From: Sphingobacteriaceae bacterium
GTDB taxonomy: Bacteria; Bacteroidota; Bacteroidia; Sphingobacteriales; Sphingobacteriaceae
Assembly: GCA_029266635.1 (NCBI GenBank)
Contig: JAQSWM010000001.1
Location: 310,001-374,000 of the forward strand
DNA: 64,000 nucleotides
Direction of reading: 5' to 3'
Shown here: positions 25,295 through 35,778 of the stretch, piece after piece
How the letters are laid out: every line of letters starts with the position of its first letter
Numbering within the stretch: the first letter of the stretch is position 1
Program-made: the position numbers and the translations under genes
The notes under the pieces: model-generated
Databases searched by the model: none
The model's input: the letters and a program-made list of their open reading frames with translations, nothing else
What the model was told of the DNA's origin: nothing

Positions 25295-28200
25295 ATGAAT
25301 AGTTTTTACCAAAGAACCGAACCCCGGCTCTGGGGATCAATTGGGCAACTCGTCTCCTTCTTTGCCAAGATCAGGTGCGTGGGCGCACCGTTGCTAGTAT
25401 TTGCGGCTATTATTCCGTTGATGACCTGTATGGCCTTTTCAGCACAAGCCGCATCAGTATCCGTGGCAGCAGACACCATTGTCACGAAAGGAGTAATCAG
25501 CGATAACACCGGTCCCCTTCCGGGTGTGTCGGTTGTTTTGAAATCAGATAAAAACATCGGCACCGTTACAGATGCCAATGGCCGGTTTAGCCTGAGAGTT
25601 CCCGCGAATGGCACATTAGTTATCAGTTCAGTCGGCTTTATAACGCAAGAGGTTCAAATCAATGGGAGACAGTCGCTGGCTCTTACATTGATGGATGATG
25701 TGAAATCACTCAATGAAGTAGTGGTAATTGGATACGGAACGCAAAGTCGCGAAAAGCTGATAGGTTCGGTTGCACAGGTTTCCGGTGAGGACATTGCTGA
25801 ACGACCGGTTTCCCAATTGAAACAAGCGCTTACAGGACAACTGCCGGGTGTTATCATCACGCAGCGTAGTGGCCAACCGGGAGTTGGTAGTGGCAGGATT
25901 AGTGTGAGGGGCGTCGGTTCATTCGGTGCTTCGCAAGATGCGCTCATATTAGTTGATGGAATTATTGTTAATAATTTCAATGATATAGACCCAAATGATG
26001 TTGAAAATATCTCAGTATTAAAAGATGCTTCTACCGCAGCAATCTACGGGTCACGTGCCTCTAACGGTGTGATCCTGGTAACCACAAAGAGCGGAAAGCT
26101 AGGCGATCCTAAATTCACCTTCAATTCATACGCGGCTAAACAAAAGCCTACAGTATTTCCTGATTACATTAACTCTTGGGAATACCAGCAATTGTTGTTT
26201 GAAGCCCAGAATGGAACATCTCAACTTACTCCTGATCAGGTTGCAGAGGTGGAAAAGTATCGTGCACAGAATGATATTAATTATCCAAATAATGATTTCC
26301 TGGATAAAACAATCTCTAAAGACGGGCTTCAAGTTGGTAACAGTATTGCTGCAAGCGGAGGCACTGAAAAAACCAAATACAATTTTTCATTTGGTAATTT
26401 GTATCAGGATGGGATGGTAGAGAAAAACAATTATACACGTTATAACTTGCGCCTCAACCTGAACACTGCTCTTTCCAAAAAATTCAACTTTACCACGCGT
26501 CTTGCGGCTATATCATCGAAGGTTAATGAACCGATGGCGCCTCCCGGAGGCACTGCAACTGATATGCTTGGAATAATCGGACAAGCAGCCCGATTTGCAA
26601 ATACATTGATCGACGTTTATCCAAATGGAGATTATGGAGTTGGCCTTGCCAATGGTGGCACTGCCGTTTCTGACCTTGCGAGCAAATCATTTACGACAGA
26701 TAAATCGTTGAATTTAAACGCAAATCTTCGCCTTGATTATAAACCGATCTCGGATTTGACCTTGTCATTTGTGCCTGGCTATCGTCGTAACGATGGACGT
26801 GTAACTACATTCCGTGCCTCCATGCGGTTAAATGACAATATAACGCTCGGACCAAACACTCTTCGGGAAAACTACTCAGGAAATGAGTATTACATCCTTC
26901 AGGGGCTTGCGGACTATAAAAAATCTTTAGGAAAGCATGACATCGACATACTTGGAGGCTACTCTTATGAAGATTTTAAGGGTAACAGCATCATGGCTTT
27001 CCGCGATAACCTACCAAGCAATGATCTTACCGTATTGGACTTTTCTTCCCCGCAAAATCAGCAATCAGGTGGAAATGGCAATGAATATGCTTTGGAGTCT
27101 CAGTTTCTGCGGGTAGCTTATAATTATGAAAGCAAATACTTATTGCAGGGCACAGTCCGCAGAGATGGTTCATCGCGTTTCCCCACTTCCCAGAAATATG
27201 CAGTATTTCCCTCTGTAGGTGCTGCCTGGCGTGTTGCCGAAGAGCCGTTTATCAGAGACAAATTTTCATGGCTGAATGAATTTAAGGTAAAAGCGTCCTG
27301 GGGAATTTTAGGAAATCAGGAAATTGGCGAGTATCCGTACCAAAATACGCTGGTTTCCAATTCGAATACCTCATATGTATTTGGCGGTCAAATAACTCCG
27401 GGTGCTGCCAGAACACGCCTTGTAGATAGTACACTCCATTGGGAATCTACCAGAACGGCCGATATTGGCTTAGAAGTAGCTCTGCTAAGAAATACAGTTA
27501 ATTTTTCTGCAACCTATTTTAACAGGGTTACTGACGAAATTCTGATTAGCCCGAACTCCAGCGTGTCAAATGTTTTAGGTTTTAATTTATCTCAGCAAAA
27601 CTCAGGGAAACTATTAAACAGAGGGCTCGAGTTTACTGCCGGGTATAACAACAAGTTCGGTAAGTTCGGATTCAATGTCGCGGCGAACCTCACTGTATTA
27701 AAGAACAAAGTGCTTGATATGGGGGTTGGCAATATCCTTCAGCCGAATGGGCTGATTGGCGACGGAACAAATTTCATAGGCTATCCAAGTGTCGGCAACG
27801 GCTATGATTCCTATTATGGGTATATAGCGGATGGCATGTTCACAAGCGCTCAGGATGTTATTGATTACGAAACAACTGCAGACCAACAAGCTATAAATGC
27901 TAATCCAAAACCTGGTGATATCCGGTACAAAGACATTAGCGGGCCAAACGGAGTGCCGGATGGCAAGGTCGATGCTACCTATGACCGTGCTGTATTAGGC
28001 AGCCAAATCCCTAAATATAGCTACGGAGCGAGTATTGGCGCCAGTTATAAAGGATTTGACGTAAGCGCATTGATCCAGGGCGTCGCAGGAGTACAGGGTC
28101 GACTACAGGGATATGCCGGATGGGCGCTTTATAATAATTATGGAAACATTCAGCGCTGGCAGTATGAAGGCAGGTGGACTGAACAAAACCCTGACAGAAA

Positions 28201-28501
28201 CGCCAAATATCCACGCATTGAGCAGATCCCGGGAAGCGGCGCTCCTCCGAATACCACCCTGTCATCTTTTTGGATACTTAATGGTGCCTACACGCGGGTT
28301 AGAAATATTCAGTTAGGCTATAACATTCCTAAACAAACATTCAGCCGCCTTGGAGTATCTAATGCCAGAATTTACTTTACTGTAGAAAACCCGGTAACTA
28401 TTAGTCATTACTATCAAGGCTGGGACCCTGAGATGGTTGGAAATTCAAATTTCTATCCACTGATGACTAATTACACGGTAGGTTTAAACGTCAATTTTTA
28501 A
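25295..28501 (+). CDS. SusC/RagA family TonB-dependent outer-membrane transporter
   Basis: 1068 residues. Long signal region (to about 53), carboxypeptidase-D-like regulatory domain (about 63-140, GPLPGVSVVLK to GFITQEVQI), TonB box region EVVVIGYG (about 143-150), plug (KQALTGQLPGVII to ILVTTKSG, about 180-265) and a 22-strand barrel ending in LNVNF. It imports oligosaccharides across the outer membrane. There is no N-terminal STN domain, so signalling to an anti-sigma factor is unlikely. The paired susD starts nine bases downstream. It opens a large PUL. Confidence 0.97.
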   Translation: MNSFYQRTEPRLWGSIGQLVSFFAKIRCVGAPLLVFAAIIPLMTCMAFSAQAASVSVAADTIVTKGVISDNTGPLPGVSVVLKSDKNIGTVTDANGRFSLRVPANGTLVISSVGFITQEVQINGRQSLALTLMDDVKSLNEVVVIGYGTQSREKLIGSVAQVSGEDIAERPVSQLKQALTGQLPGVIITQRSGQPGVGSGRISVRGVGSFGASQDALILVDGIIVNNFNDIDPNDVENISVLKDASTAAIYGSRASNGVILVTTKSGKLGDPKFTFNSYAAKQKPTVFPDYINSWEYQQLLFEAQNGTSQLTPDQVAEVEKYRAQNDINYPNNDFLDKTISKDGLQVGNSIAASGGTEKTKYNFSFGNLYQDGMVEKNNYTRYNLRLNLNTALSKKFNFTTRLAAISSKVNEPMAPPGGTATDMLGIIGQAARFANTLIDVYPNGDYGVGLANGGTAVSDLASKSFTTDKSLNLNANLRLDYKPISDLTLSFVPGYRRNDGRVTTFRASMRLNDNITLGPNTLRENYSGNEYYILQGLADYKKSLGKHDIDILGGYSYEDFKGNSIMAFRDNLPSNDLTVLDFSSPQNQQSGGNGNEYALESQFLRVAYNYESKYLLQGTVRRDGSSRFPTSQKYAVFPSVGAAWRVAEEPFIRDKFSWLNEFKVKASWGILGNQEIGEYPYQNTLVSNSNTSYVFGGQITPGAARTRLVDSTLHWESTRTADIGLEVALLRNTVNFSATYFNRVTDEILISPNSSVSNVLGFNLSQQNSGKLLNRGLEFTAGYNNKFGKFGFNVAANLTVLKNKVLDMGVGNILQPNGLIGDGTNFIGYPSVGNGYDSYYGYIADGMFTSAQDVIDYETTADQQAINANPKPGDIRYKDISGPNGVPDGKVDATYDRAVLGSQIPKYSYGASIGASYKGFDVSALIQGVAGVQGRLQGYAGWALYNNYGNIQRWQYEGRWTEQNPDRNAKYPRIEQIPGSGAPPNTTLSSFWILNGAYTRVRNIQLGYNIPKQTFSRLGVSNARIYFTVENPVTISHYYQGWDPEMVGNSNFYPLMTNYTVGLNVNF

Positions 28502-28510
28502 TATAAGAAC

Positions 28511-30160
28511 ATGAAAAATCTATATAAATATTGCTCAGTGGTTCTTTGTTTAACATTCCTGGGTTTTTCTTCCTGTAAAAAGGATTTGGAAAAATCGCCT
28601 TTAGACGAGTTCGACCGTGGAGATTTCTGGACCACAGAAGCCAATGCAAACCTTGCGCTTACAGCAGTGTATCGGGGAAATCTTGACGGCAATGGAGCCA
28701 GCCAGAGCCCCACATCGTGGTGGTCTTACCAGGCTTTAGTTTTTCTTGAAGGAGCAACAGACAATGCTTATCATGGCCAAGGCGATAATACCTCCATCCA
28801 TAAGCTGACTAATGGCACCCTAAATGCATCAGTCGGAATTTTGGGCCTATTTTGGACACCGTCGTATCGGATTATTGCGTTAAGCAACGATTTTCTCGAA
28901 AACATAGGGAAAGTATCGATGGATGATGCCAAGAAAAAACGCATGATCGCTGAAGTACGATTCTTACGTGCCAGCCAGTATTTTTATCTATCGCAGCATT
29001 TCGGATCCGTTCCATTGGTAACGAAGGTATTGACTCCAGAAGAAGCCAATACGGTTGACAAAGCTTCTAAGCAGGTCGTTGTTGATTTCGTTTTAAGCGA
29101 GTATCAAGCTGCGATACCGGATTTGCCCCGTTTTAGAGACATCAAACCGAGCGAGATTGGGAGGGCAAGCAAGCAAGCTGCTCTGGCATTTTTAGGCCGC
29201 ATCCAGCTAGCCCAAAAGTTGTATGTTGATGCGGCAACGACCTACAAAACGATTATTGACTTCAATGACAATCAGATTGATCCTAACTATGTGAGTATTT
29301 TCCTCGAATCCAATGAAAACAGTTCAGAAAACATATTCAGCACGCAATTTCTGAAAGACGTTTTTGCTAATGTTATCCACCAACACATTGCGCCAAGGAC
29401 CGTTGGTGGGTTTACTTTAATCAATCCACTGGCAAACCTGATGGAGGCGTATCAGTTCACAGATGGAACTACTTTTTCTTACACAGATCCTCGGTATGAT
29501 TATACCGATTTGGGCAAAAACAGAGATCCACGGCTTAGATATACAATCTACTACAATGGCTCACCTTATAGAGATTTTCGAATCTATACCCACCCGGATT
29601 CTTCTAAATCAACAGACAGGATAACAAACCTGAATTCTAAAACTGGGTATTTGGTAAAAAAATACATAGATGAAGGTTTTACCGGAAGTTTCACCACTGG
29701 ATACGGGGGAAATGTCCCAATTATCCGTTATGCAGAGGTTTTATTGAGTTATCTTGAAGCCAAGCTTGAAGCCGGGCAGCCAATCGATCAAGCTTTGTTG
29801 AACCAGACTATCAATAAAGTCAGAGGAAGAGCTTCGGTGAACATGCCGCCAATCACACAAACAAACCCCACATTGCTACGTCCCATATTACGAAATGAGC
29901 GCAGGGTAGAGTTGGCTATGGAGGGTATTCGCTTGTGGGATTTGCTGAGATGGGGCATTGCTGACCAGGCTCTTAAAGGCGATTTTTACGGGCATCCCTT
30001 CCCTGTGTCGAAAACGGCAATCAAGAAGAAGAGCGCTGCCACGCCGGCAGATCCATTTAAACGCTGGTATGTGACTACACGCAATTTTCGTAAGGGGGTT
30101 GATGAATATTGGCCAATTCCGCAGAGCGAGGTAAATATTAATCCCAAATTAGGCCAATAA
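28511..30160 (+). CDS. SusD/RagB family glycan-binding lipoprotein
   Basis: 549 residues with a lipoprotein signal (GFSSCKKD, Cys22). The N-terminal SusD-like region (EKSPLDEFDRGDFW to AEVRFLRA) and the C-terminal RagB/SusD domain (NKVRGRASVNMPP, LRNERRVELAMEGIRLWDLLRWG) are both present. It forms the lid on the SusC barrel and binds the target glycan at the cell surface. It follows susC directly. Downstream enzymes begin after 155 bases. Confidence 0.97.
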   Translation: MKNLYKYCSVVLCLTFLGFSSCKKDLEKSPLDEFDRGDFWTTEANANLALTAVYRGNLDGNGASQSPTSWWSYQALVFLEGATDNAYHGQGDNTSIHKLTNGTLNASVGILGLFWTPSYRIIALSNDFLENIGKVSMDDAKKKRMIAEVRFLRASQYFYLSQHFGSVPLVTKVLTPEEANTVDKASKQVVVDFVLSEYQAAIPDLPRFRDIKPSEIGRASKQAALAFLGRIQLAQKLYVDAATTYKTIIDFNDNQIDPNYVSIFLESNENSSENIFSTQFLKDVFANVIHQHIAPRTVGGFTLINPLANLMEAYQFTDGTTFSYTDPRYDYTDLGKNRDPRLRYTIYYNGSPYRDFRIYTHPDSSKSTDRITNLNSKTGYLVKKYIDEGFTGSFTTGYGGNVPIIRYAEVLLSYLEAKLEAGQPIDQALLNQTINKVRGRASVNMPPITQTNPTLLRPILRNERRVELAMEGIRLWDLLRWGIADQALKGDFYGHPFPVSKTAIKKKSAATPADPFKRWYVTTRNFRKGVDEYWPIPQSEVNINPKLGQ

Positions 30161-30178
30161 ATAAGGTTTAGCTAACTA

Positions 30179-30316
30179 ATGGACTTGGGATTCATACCCT
30201 CACAGGAGGGCAGACAAGCCGTTGATGAAAAAATAGCTGTAACTGCAATGGTTGCAAAGGATATGGATACAGGGGGACCTTACAGTACGCATACTTGCAC
30301 GACTAAAGTTTTATAA
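30179..30316 (+). CDS. Short open frame between susD and A1, possibly a gene remnant
   Basis: 45 codons from ATG 30179 to TAA 30314-30316, whose last A is the first base of the A1 start codon (TAATG junction). The translation contains SQEGRQAVDEKIAVTAM and MDTGGPYSTHTC, which looks protein-like, but I recognise no family. It may be a leader peptide coupled to A1 or the tail of a deleted gene. Confidence 0.3.
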   Translation: MDLGFIPSQEGRQAVDEKIAVTAMVAKDMDTGGPYSTHTCTTKVL

Positions 30317-31926
30317 TGAGAAGACTAAAAGTAGGTTTAATTGCATTAGCAAGCTTTTGTATGCATAGTTATGCGCAGGACAGAAATCTGACCCCGATGG
30401 GTGAAATTGCGTTGTCGGAATCATTAGTCCCAATACGGCCTGGTATACCTGGAAAACTACTTTTCTGGAACCAGTACGCCCACCAGTTTATTTATGCTCC
30501 GGCATTTGACTACCGTTCTGTGAGCGGTGCAATGAACTACCGCTATAATATAACAAGCCGAGGCAAACTATACACGTTTGAAAGCAAGGTGCCGTATTCG
30601 CCGCTAAGCAGTGTTTGGAAAGATATGCCCACGGGAGCTTTCAGACTTAACGTCATTGCCCTAAATGCTTCAGGAGACAGCATCGCCTCTGCCGGGGAAG
30701 GGACCTATTACAAGTCCAGCTTCTTTAACGGGCCTTACTATGAACCGGTAATGCCGTACGACCAAAGTGCGAGAACCGCTTTGGATACGATCATGAACCG
30801 GAGCTATATTCTGTATTGGTTGGATCACAAGAAACCTGACCCGTCTTATGAACTTTATCGTTTCGCGGCTAAAGTACTCAGTTCGGTAGTTGCTGCGGGA
30901 GCTACCCATGCTATATCGAAGCCCGGCACGGAAGATGTCAAACGTTCCGTACAGATAGCAGAAATCGTTGCCGATTATCTTCTAAATATAAGTTTTCCCA
31001 AGGGCACTCCGCTGGAATACTTTCCTCCGACCTATTATGGGTTTCCTCATCTTATTGGGGCTAATGGGTCGCACATGCGCCTGAATAATACGGTTACCTT
31101 TTTAGTTCCGAATGCGGGTCATGCTTATCTGGATCTTTATTCCGTTACAAAAAACGAGAAATACCTGGAAGCGGCGAAAAAAATTGCAGGTACGCTGCAA
31201 AAAACGCAACTGCCCAGCGGAACTTGGTTTTTTTCAATGGATAACCAGACGGGTAAGCCAACGGCCGAAAATCTCCTTATTCCCACCGCTGTGGTCAATT
31301 ATTTCGACCGCCTTCGGACTGAGTTTGGTGTAAAAGGTCTGGAAGAATCAACAGCTCACGCAGTGAACTGGCTGATGAACAACCCAGTTAAGACCTACAA
31401 TTGGCAGGCGCAATTTGAAGATATAAAACCCCATGAGCCCTACTATAATCAAAGCAGGGAGCAGGCGTGTGAACTGGCTATTTATCTGATGAAGAACAAA
31501 AGAGATATTGGCATCGCTGAGAACCTCATCCGCTACGCAGAAGATCAGTTTGTAATATGGGAGCACCCCGGTCCTTATATTGACAAAAGCAAGGGAGGAA
31601 CGCGGCCAAGTCCGGGATGGATCTCAGTTAATTGGATCGCCCCCTCCGTCCAGGAACAATATACATACTGGATGCCCGTAACGCGGTCTGCAGGAATTAT
31701 GCTAGATACCTATTGGCAGGCATATGTAGCTACTAAAAAGGATATCTATCTGGCAAAGGCAAAATCTATTGCCAATACGCTGACGGTTGTTCAGAAAGAA
31801 AACAATAATGCCTATCCGGGATATTTTACCAAATATACTATGCAGGAATGGATAAACGGTGTGGTGTATCCAGGAAGAACAATGATGGCATTTCAAAGAT
31901 ACCTGAATAACCAAAATCTCAATTAA
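30316..31926 (+). CDS. PUL protein A1: secreted, Ig-like plus probable alpha/alpha-barrel
   Basis: 536 residues, signal peptide to about SYAQ (21). It is one of five paralogs in this locus. Shared features: RPGIPG (about 40-45), FWN then HQFIYAPAFDY (about 59-69), an Ig/FN3-like region to about 150, then helices that fit an (alpha/alpha) barrel: AGHAYLDLYS, REQACELAIYL, EDQFVIWE, PSVQEQY. A1 is the most diverged: W replaces otherwise common residues in some helices and its proline-rich hinge differs. Probably carbohydrate-active, but no family is recognised. It begins at the TAATG junction with the short frame. Confidence 0.8.
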   Translation: MRRLKVGLIALASFCMHSYAQDRNLTPMGEIALSESLVPIRPGIPGKLLFWNQYAHQFIYAPAFDYRSVSGAMNYRYNITSRGKLYTFESKVPYSPLSSVWKDMPTGAFRLNVIALNASGDSIASAGEGTYYKSSFFNGPYYEPVMPYDQSARTALDTIMNRSYILYWLDHKKPDPSYELYRFAAKVLSSVVAAGATHAISKPGTEDVKRSVQIAEIVADYLLNISFPKGTPLEYFPPTYYGFPHLIGANGSHMRLNNTVTFLVPNAGHAYLDLYSVTKNEKYLEAAKKIAGTLQKTQLPSGTWFFSMDNQTGKPTAENLLIPTAVVNYFDRLRTEFGVKGLEESTAHAVNWLMNNPVKTYNWQAQFEDIKPHEPYYNQSREQACELAIYLMKNKRDIGIAENLIRYAEDQFVIWEHPGPYIDKSKGGTRPSPGWISVNWIAPSVQEQYTYWMPVTRSAGIMLDTYWQAYVATKKDIYLAKAKSIANTLTVVQKENNNAYPGYFTKYTMQEWINGVVYPGRTMMAFQRYLNNQNLN

Positions 31927-32033
31927 GGTTAGGAGAAATTTGACTGTTGTTCAAAAGATGTTAGATAAATATACCTTGGTTGTTAATTAGAAATTGCCAA
32001 GTGAACGAAATTATATTTCTTTATCAAATACTC

Positions 32034-34013
32034 ATGAATCAAATACTTAAAAAAATAAGGCATGTTGGATATATAAAATTGCAATTGGCTGCCTTAGTTA
32101 TGACTGCTCTTTTTCTGCCGGTACGAGCCGCTGAAGTAAAGCAACCTCTGATTGAACTGGTTAAAGGAAAAAAAGCTGTTGCCACCATAATTTATTCCAA
32201 TGACGTTCCGCTTTATGGATTAACTGCGGGCAGGTTGGCCGCATATATCGAAAAACAAACAGATATACAGGTCCCGGTGACTGCCGGAAATTTCATGCCA
32301 TCGGATAAAAACACCACGGTAATACTTGATGGGACAACGGATAAAAGCCTGCTGGGAAAATATGGGCTTAAAGCCGAACTGAAATCAAATCACAGCGATA
32401 CATATCTTCTTAAGACCGTTTGGCATAATAATATGCCTTTCATCATCCTGGCGGGGAACTCGCCTTCTGCTGTAAGTTTTGCCGCTTTCCGCCTGATGGA
32501 AGAACTTGAGGTTACAGGGAAAAATGCCTTTGTTAGACAGATGGACATCCGGGCTGAACCTTTTTTTAAGAACAGGCTGATTTCGATGGGAAATATCTGG
32601 CAAGCAGGCTTAGAAATCGAAAGGAAATATAATATTGAAGCATGGCCTGTGGATAAAATCTTAAAGTCTGTTGATATGTACAATTCATTCGGTTTCAATG
32701 GCCTCGAAGTGCTTGATCGTTTTAATGAAGGTTACCTTACGCCTTGTTATGGGATAACTCGTGAAGAATGGAGGAATAAAATATGGGCCATGGCAGACCG
32801 GGCGCATTTAAATGGCCAGAAGGTATATTTACGTGCCTGGGGCAATGCGGTAATGGCTGACCCCAAAAAATTTAAAACGGACTCACTGTCAACAAGGATA
32901 CCCCGCAGATTTGAGAATTTTTGCCCTGACCTGCCGGAAGATAGGAAGCGATGGGAAACAGAAATAAGGGATTATTACGTTCCAAATTATGCAAACCACA
33001 TAGATGTTTTCATGGGACATTGGGCAGATCGGGGCGGATGCAAAGACCCGCTATCCAAGGCAACAATTGACGATTGCCTGAGACTGCAAATGGAGTTGCA
33101 AGATTCATTCAGAAAAATTAATCCTGAAATTCAAACGTCCTTCAGTTTTTGGCGTGTGAATGCCAATGCCTGGCGTGGATACCAGGATCATCACTCGGTG
33201 AGCGCTTCTCCGATTCTAAATAAAGATGTTGTTATGGTCCAGGCGACCCGGTCTGAAAGTGATTTGTACTCAGCAAAATTAACATCTGATTTTATTGCTG
33301 ACGGGCATAAAGCAGCGGTTTGGTCGTGGTCAAGAGCCGATGTGGAGGCCTATCAAAATGATGCTTCCATGCTTATTCGTACACACAGCATTGGAAAATA
33401 CTTCAGTGATCTGCCAACTTCAGCCAAAGTGCTGGAATGGCATAATATCGAACGCTGCCAGCATGGTTTAGGGAATGTCATTAATTTTTACGTAGCCGGG
33501 AAGCTTTTGTGGAATCCGAAAGCGAATGTAGATACCCTTATGCAGGATTTCGCGGTTAAGATGTTTGGGGAAAATAATGCCCCTTACATTGTCGAAGCCT
33601 ATAACGTCATGGAAAAAGTACGCGTTACTGATAATAAAGACAAACCTTCCCCTGAAAACCCCCGCCAAATGACCTCTCTTTGTCAGAAAGCTCTTAAAGC
33701 ACTAGATAAAGTAAAATTAGATCCAAATTTCCGTCCCCGACTAGACCTACTAATTTCTCCGCAGCAAATAAAAAAAGATTTGGTAGATGCTTTAACCGTT
33801 ATTAAAGAGTATTCTACAGCGGTTAGCGAGGATTTGCCGACACTGGACTCAGCAATTAAGGCAAAAGATAAGCATCAGCAGGAAAAGCTCTTGAATACAT
33901 TAAAAGTAAAAATCGACACTTGGGATAACTCAATCGCCGGTTTATTCGAAGCCCGGGCAATGGAGCAAGAATTAAATAGAAGAGGAATAAAAATAGGAGA
34001 AGAATATTTATAA
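32034..34013 (+). CDS. PUL protein B1: alpha-glucuronidase-like N-domain plus TIM barrel, secreted
   Basis: 659 residues from the ATG at 32034; an earlier TTG (31980) would add 18 residues before the signal peptide. Signal ends near VRAAE (33). Residues about 35-165 form an alpha/beta domain of the type found before GH67, GH20 and GH115 barrels (VATIIYSNDVPLYGL, ILAGNSPSAVSFAAFRLMEE). A barrel follows with NRLISMGNIW, FNGLEVLDRFNEGY, GQKVYLRAWGNAV, FCPDLPEDRKRW and GHWADRGGC. The paralog B2 is very similar. The domain order suggests a glycosidase, perhaps for a uronic-acid glycan; catalytic residues cannot be assigned with confidence. Confidence 0.78.
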   Translation: MNQILKKIRHVGYIKLQLAALVMTALFLPVRAAEVKQPLIELVKGKKAVATIIYSNDVPLYGLTAGRLAAYIEKQTDIQVPVTAGNFMPSDKNTTVILDGTTDKSLLGKYGLKAELKSNHSDTYLLKTVWHNNMPFIILAGNSPSAVSFAAFRLMEELEVTGKNAFVRQMDIRAEPFFKNRLISMGNIWQAGLEIERKYNIEAWPVDKILKSVDMYNSFGFNGLEVLDRFNEGYLTPCYGITREEWRNKIWAMADRAHLNGQKVYLRAWGNAVMADPKKFKTDSLSTRIPRRFENFCPDLPEDRKRWETEIRDYYVPNYANHIDVFMGHWADRGGCKDPLSKATIDDCLRLQMELQDSFRKINPEIQTSFSFWRVNANAWRGYQDHHSVSASPILNKDVVMVQATRSESDLYSAKLTSDFIADGHKAAVWSWSRADVEAYQNDASMLIRTHSIGKYFSDLPTSAKVLEWHNIERCQHGLGNVINFYVAGKLLWNPKANVDTLMQDFAVKMFGENNAPYIVEAYNVMEKVRVTDNKDKPSPENPRQMTSLCQKALKALDKVKLDPNFRPRLDLLISPQQIKKDLVDALTVIKEYSTAVSEDLPTLDSAIKAKDKHQQEKLLNTLKVKIDTWDNSIAGLFEARAMEQELNRRGIKIGEEYL

Positions 34014-34058
34014 TCCCCTTAAAGAATAAAATAAGCAAGCTTCAAATTAAAGAACTGC

Positions 34059-34098
34059 AGCAGCGTGAAGCTCGCTAATCCGCCAGACTCCACGCTGC
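34059..34098 (+). other. Inverted repeat between B1 and A2
   Basis: Eight-base arms GCAGCGTG (34059-34066) and CACGCTGC (34091-34098) around a 24-base loop, then TTTAC. Too little U-run for a clear terminator; it may trim or stabilise the PUL mRNA between B1 and A2. Confidence 0.4.
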
Positions 34099-34119
34099 TT
34101 TACAAAATTAATAGCCAAT

Positions 34120-35763
34120 ATGTCTACTTCTTCATTTTTTTCAATCAACTGGTTAAAAAATCTCGGCACAGGATTATTATTGATCTGTAACTTACAGGCA
34201 AGAACACAGTCAGTTAAAATGACGGCTTTTGGTAACCAAGCTCTACAAGAAACTGTAGTCCCGGTACGCCCCGGAATACCAGGTCTACAGCCCTTCTGGA
34301 ACCAATCTTCGCACCAATTCATCTATGCACCTGCCTTCAATTACAAAGCTGTTAATGGCGCTACATTTTACCGTTTTGAGCTCCTGTCCCTCGTAGATTC
34401 GAGCCGCTATAAGTTTGAAAGCGGAGTACCATATGCTCCGTTAAGCCCTGTATGGGCTGATGTTCCTGTTGGCTATTTCAATTTAAAGGCAATGGCTGTT
34501 GGGGCAGATGGAAAAGAGCTCGGCACCGCAGGCGAAGGGAAGTACTACAGAGCGGCATACTTCAACGGCATTTACCACTCCCCTGTAATGGCCTATGATA
34601 AAAGTGCAATGACTGCCCTCAACAATCTGCTGAACAAAGATTTTGTGAACTATTGGTTTGAGCACAAGAGCAATGATCCCGGTTATGAATACTACCGTTA
34701 TCCTGCAAAAATCTGGAGCGCTTTGATTATAGGAGCTGTTACACAGGCAAGGCTAAAAGCGAACACGCCTGAAGCGAGCCGATACACTCAACTGGCAAAA
34801 ATCGTTGCCGACTATCTGATCAGTGTTAGCTTTAAACCAGGCACTCCGCTTGAATACCACCCACCCACTTATCGCGGATATGAGGATATATTTAAGAAAG
34901 TAACGCCACATATCAAAACGGACAGCCATCTGATGATCCAGTCGGCGGATGCGGGCAATGCCTATCTTGACCTTTATGACCTCACTGCAGACAAAAAATA
35001 CTTGGAAGCTGCCAAACGGATTGCCAGCACTTATTTAAAAACCCAACTTCCAAACGGAAGCTGGTACATGTTTATAAACGTAAACACCGGCAAGCCCGCT
35101 GCGCCGAACATCGCCATCCCTACTTCCACAATAAACTACTTTGATCGCTTAAGCCGCGATTACAAAGTTCCTGGCTTAGAAGATGCCACCAAACGAGCGG
35201 TAAAATGGATGATGGAAAATCCGATAAAGACGTACGACTGGCAAGGGATGTTTGAAGATATTGGCCCCCGGGCTGCTTATTCGAACCATAGCAGAGAGCA
35301 GGTGTGCGACATGGCAGTTTACTTGTTAAAAAACGCGAAGAGCGACCCACGAAACCTGCCGCTTGCGGAAGATCTAATCCGTTTTGCTGAAGACCAGTTT
35401 GTAATTTGGGAAAAGCCCGTTGCAGCGAAGAAGAACAAGATTCCCAAAGGCGATGCGTGGAATTCAGTGAACTGGATAACGCCTGGTGTGCAGGAGCAAT
35501 ACACATTTTGGGAGCCCGTTGGAAGAACGGCAGGCATTATGATGGAAACTTACCGAACGGCTTACAACGTTACAGGAAAAGATATTTATCTTGCCAAGGC
35601 AAAGTCCATCGCAAATACATTTACAGTAGTTCAAAGCCATCACAATGGCGATTATCCTACATTGTTTTCGAAATTCAAGTCTAATTTTTGGTTGAATAGC
35701 GTTGTTTACCCGGCAAAAATGATGATGCTGCTTGAAAACGACTTAAAATCCCAAAAACATTAA
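34120..35763 (+). CDS. PUL protein A2: secreted, Ig-like plus probable alpha/alpha-barrel
   Basis: 547 residues, slightly longer than its paralogs because of a longer N-terminus; hydrophobic signal LGTGLLLICNL near residues 15-25. RPGIPG, FWN, HQFIYAPAF and the later AGNAYLDLYDL, SREQVCDMAVYLL, EDQFVIWEKP and WITPGVQEQY are all present. It is followed after 15 bases by A3, so the two form a tight pair. Same predicted architecture as A1, unknown activity. Confidence 0.8.
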   Translation: MSTSSFFSINWLKNLGTGLLLICNLQARTQSVKMTAFGNQALQETVVPVRPGIPGLQPFWNQSSHQFIYAPAFNYKAVNGATFYRFELLSLVDSSRYKFESGVPYAPLSPVWADVPVGYFNLKAMAVGADGKELGTAGEGKYYRAAYFNGIYHSPVMAYDKSAMTALNNLLNKDFVNYWFEHKSNDPGYEYYRYPAKIWSALIIGAVTQARLKANTPEASRYTQLAKIVADYLISVSFKPGTPLEYHPPTYRGYEDIFKKVTPHIKTDSHLMIQSADAGNAYLDLYDLTADKKYLEAAKRIASTYLKTQLPNGSWYMFINVNTGKPAAPNIAIPTSTINYFDRLSRDYKVPGLEDATKRAVKWMMENPIKTYDWQGMFEDIGPRAAYSNHSREQVCDMAVYLLKNAKSDPRNLPLAEDLIRFAEDQFVIWEKPVAAKKNKIPKGDAWNSVNWITPGVQEQYTFWEPVGRTAGIMMETYRTAYNVTGKDIYLAKAKSIANTFTVVQSHHNGDYPTLFSKFKSNFWLNSVVYPAKMMMLLENDLKSQKH

Positions 35764-35778
35764 AATACTACCAGCTAC

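Noticed and set aside
34047-34322. 91-codon minus-strand frame over the start of A2
   Set aside because: Antisense to the A2 signal peptide region; no domain and no promoter seen.
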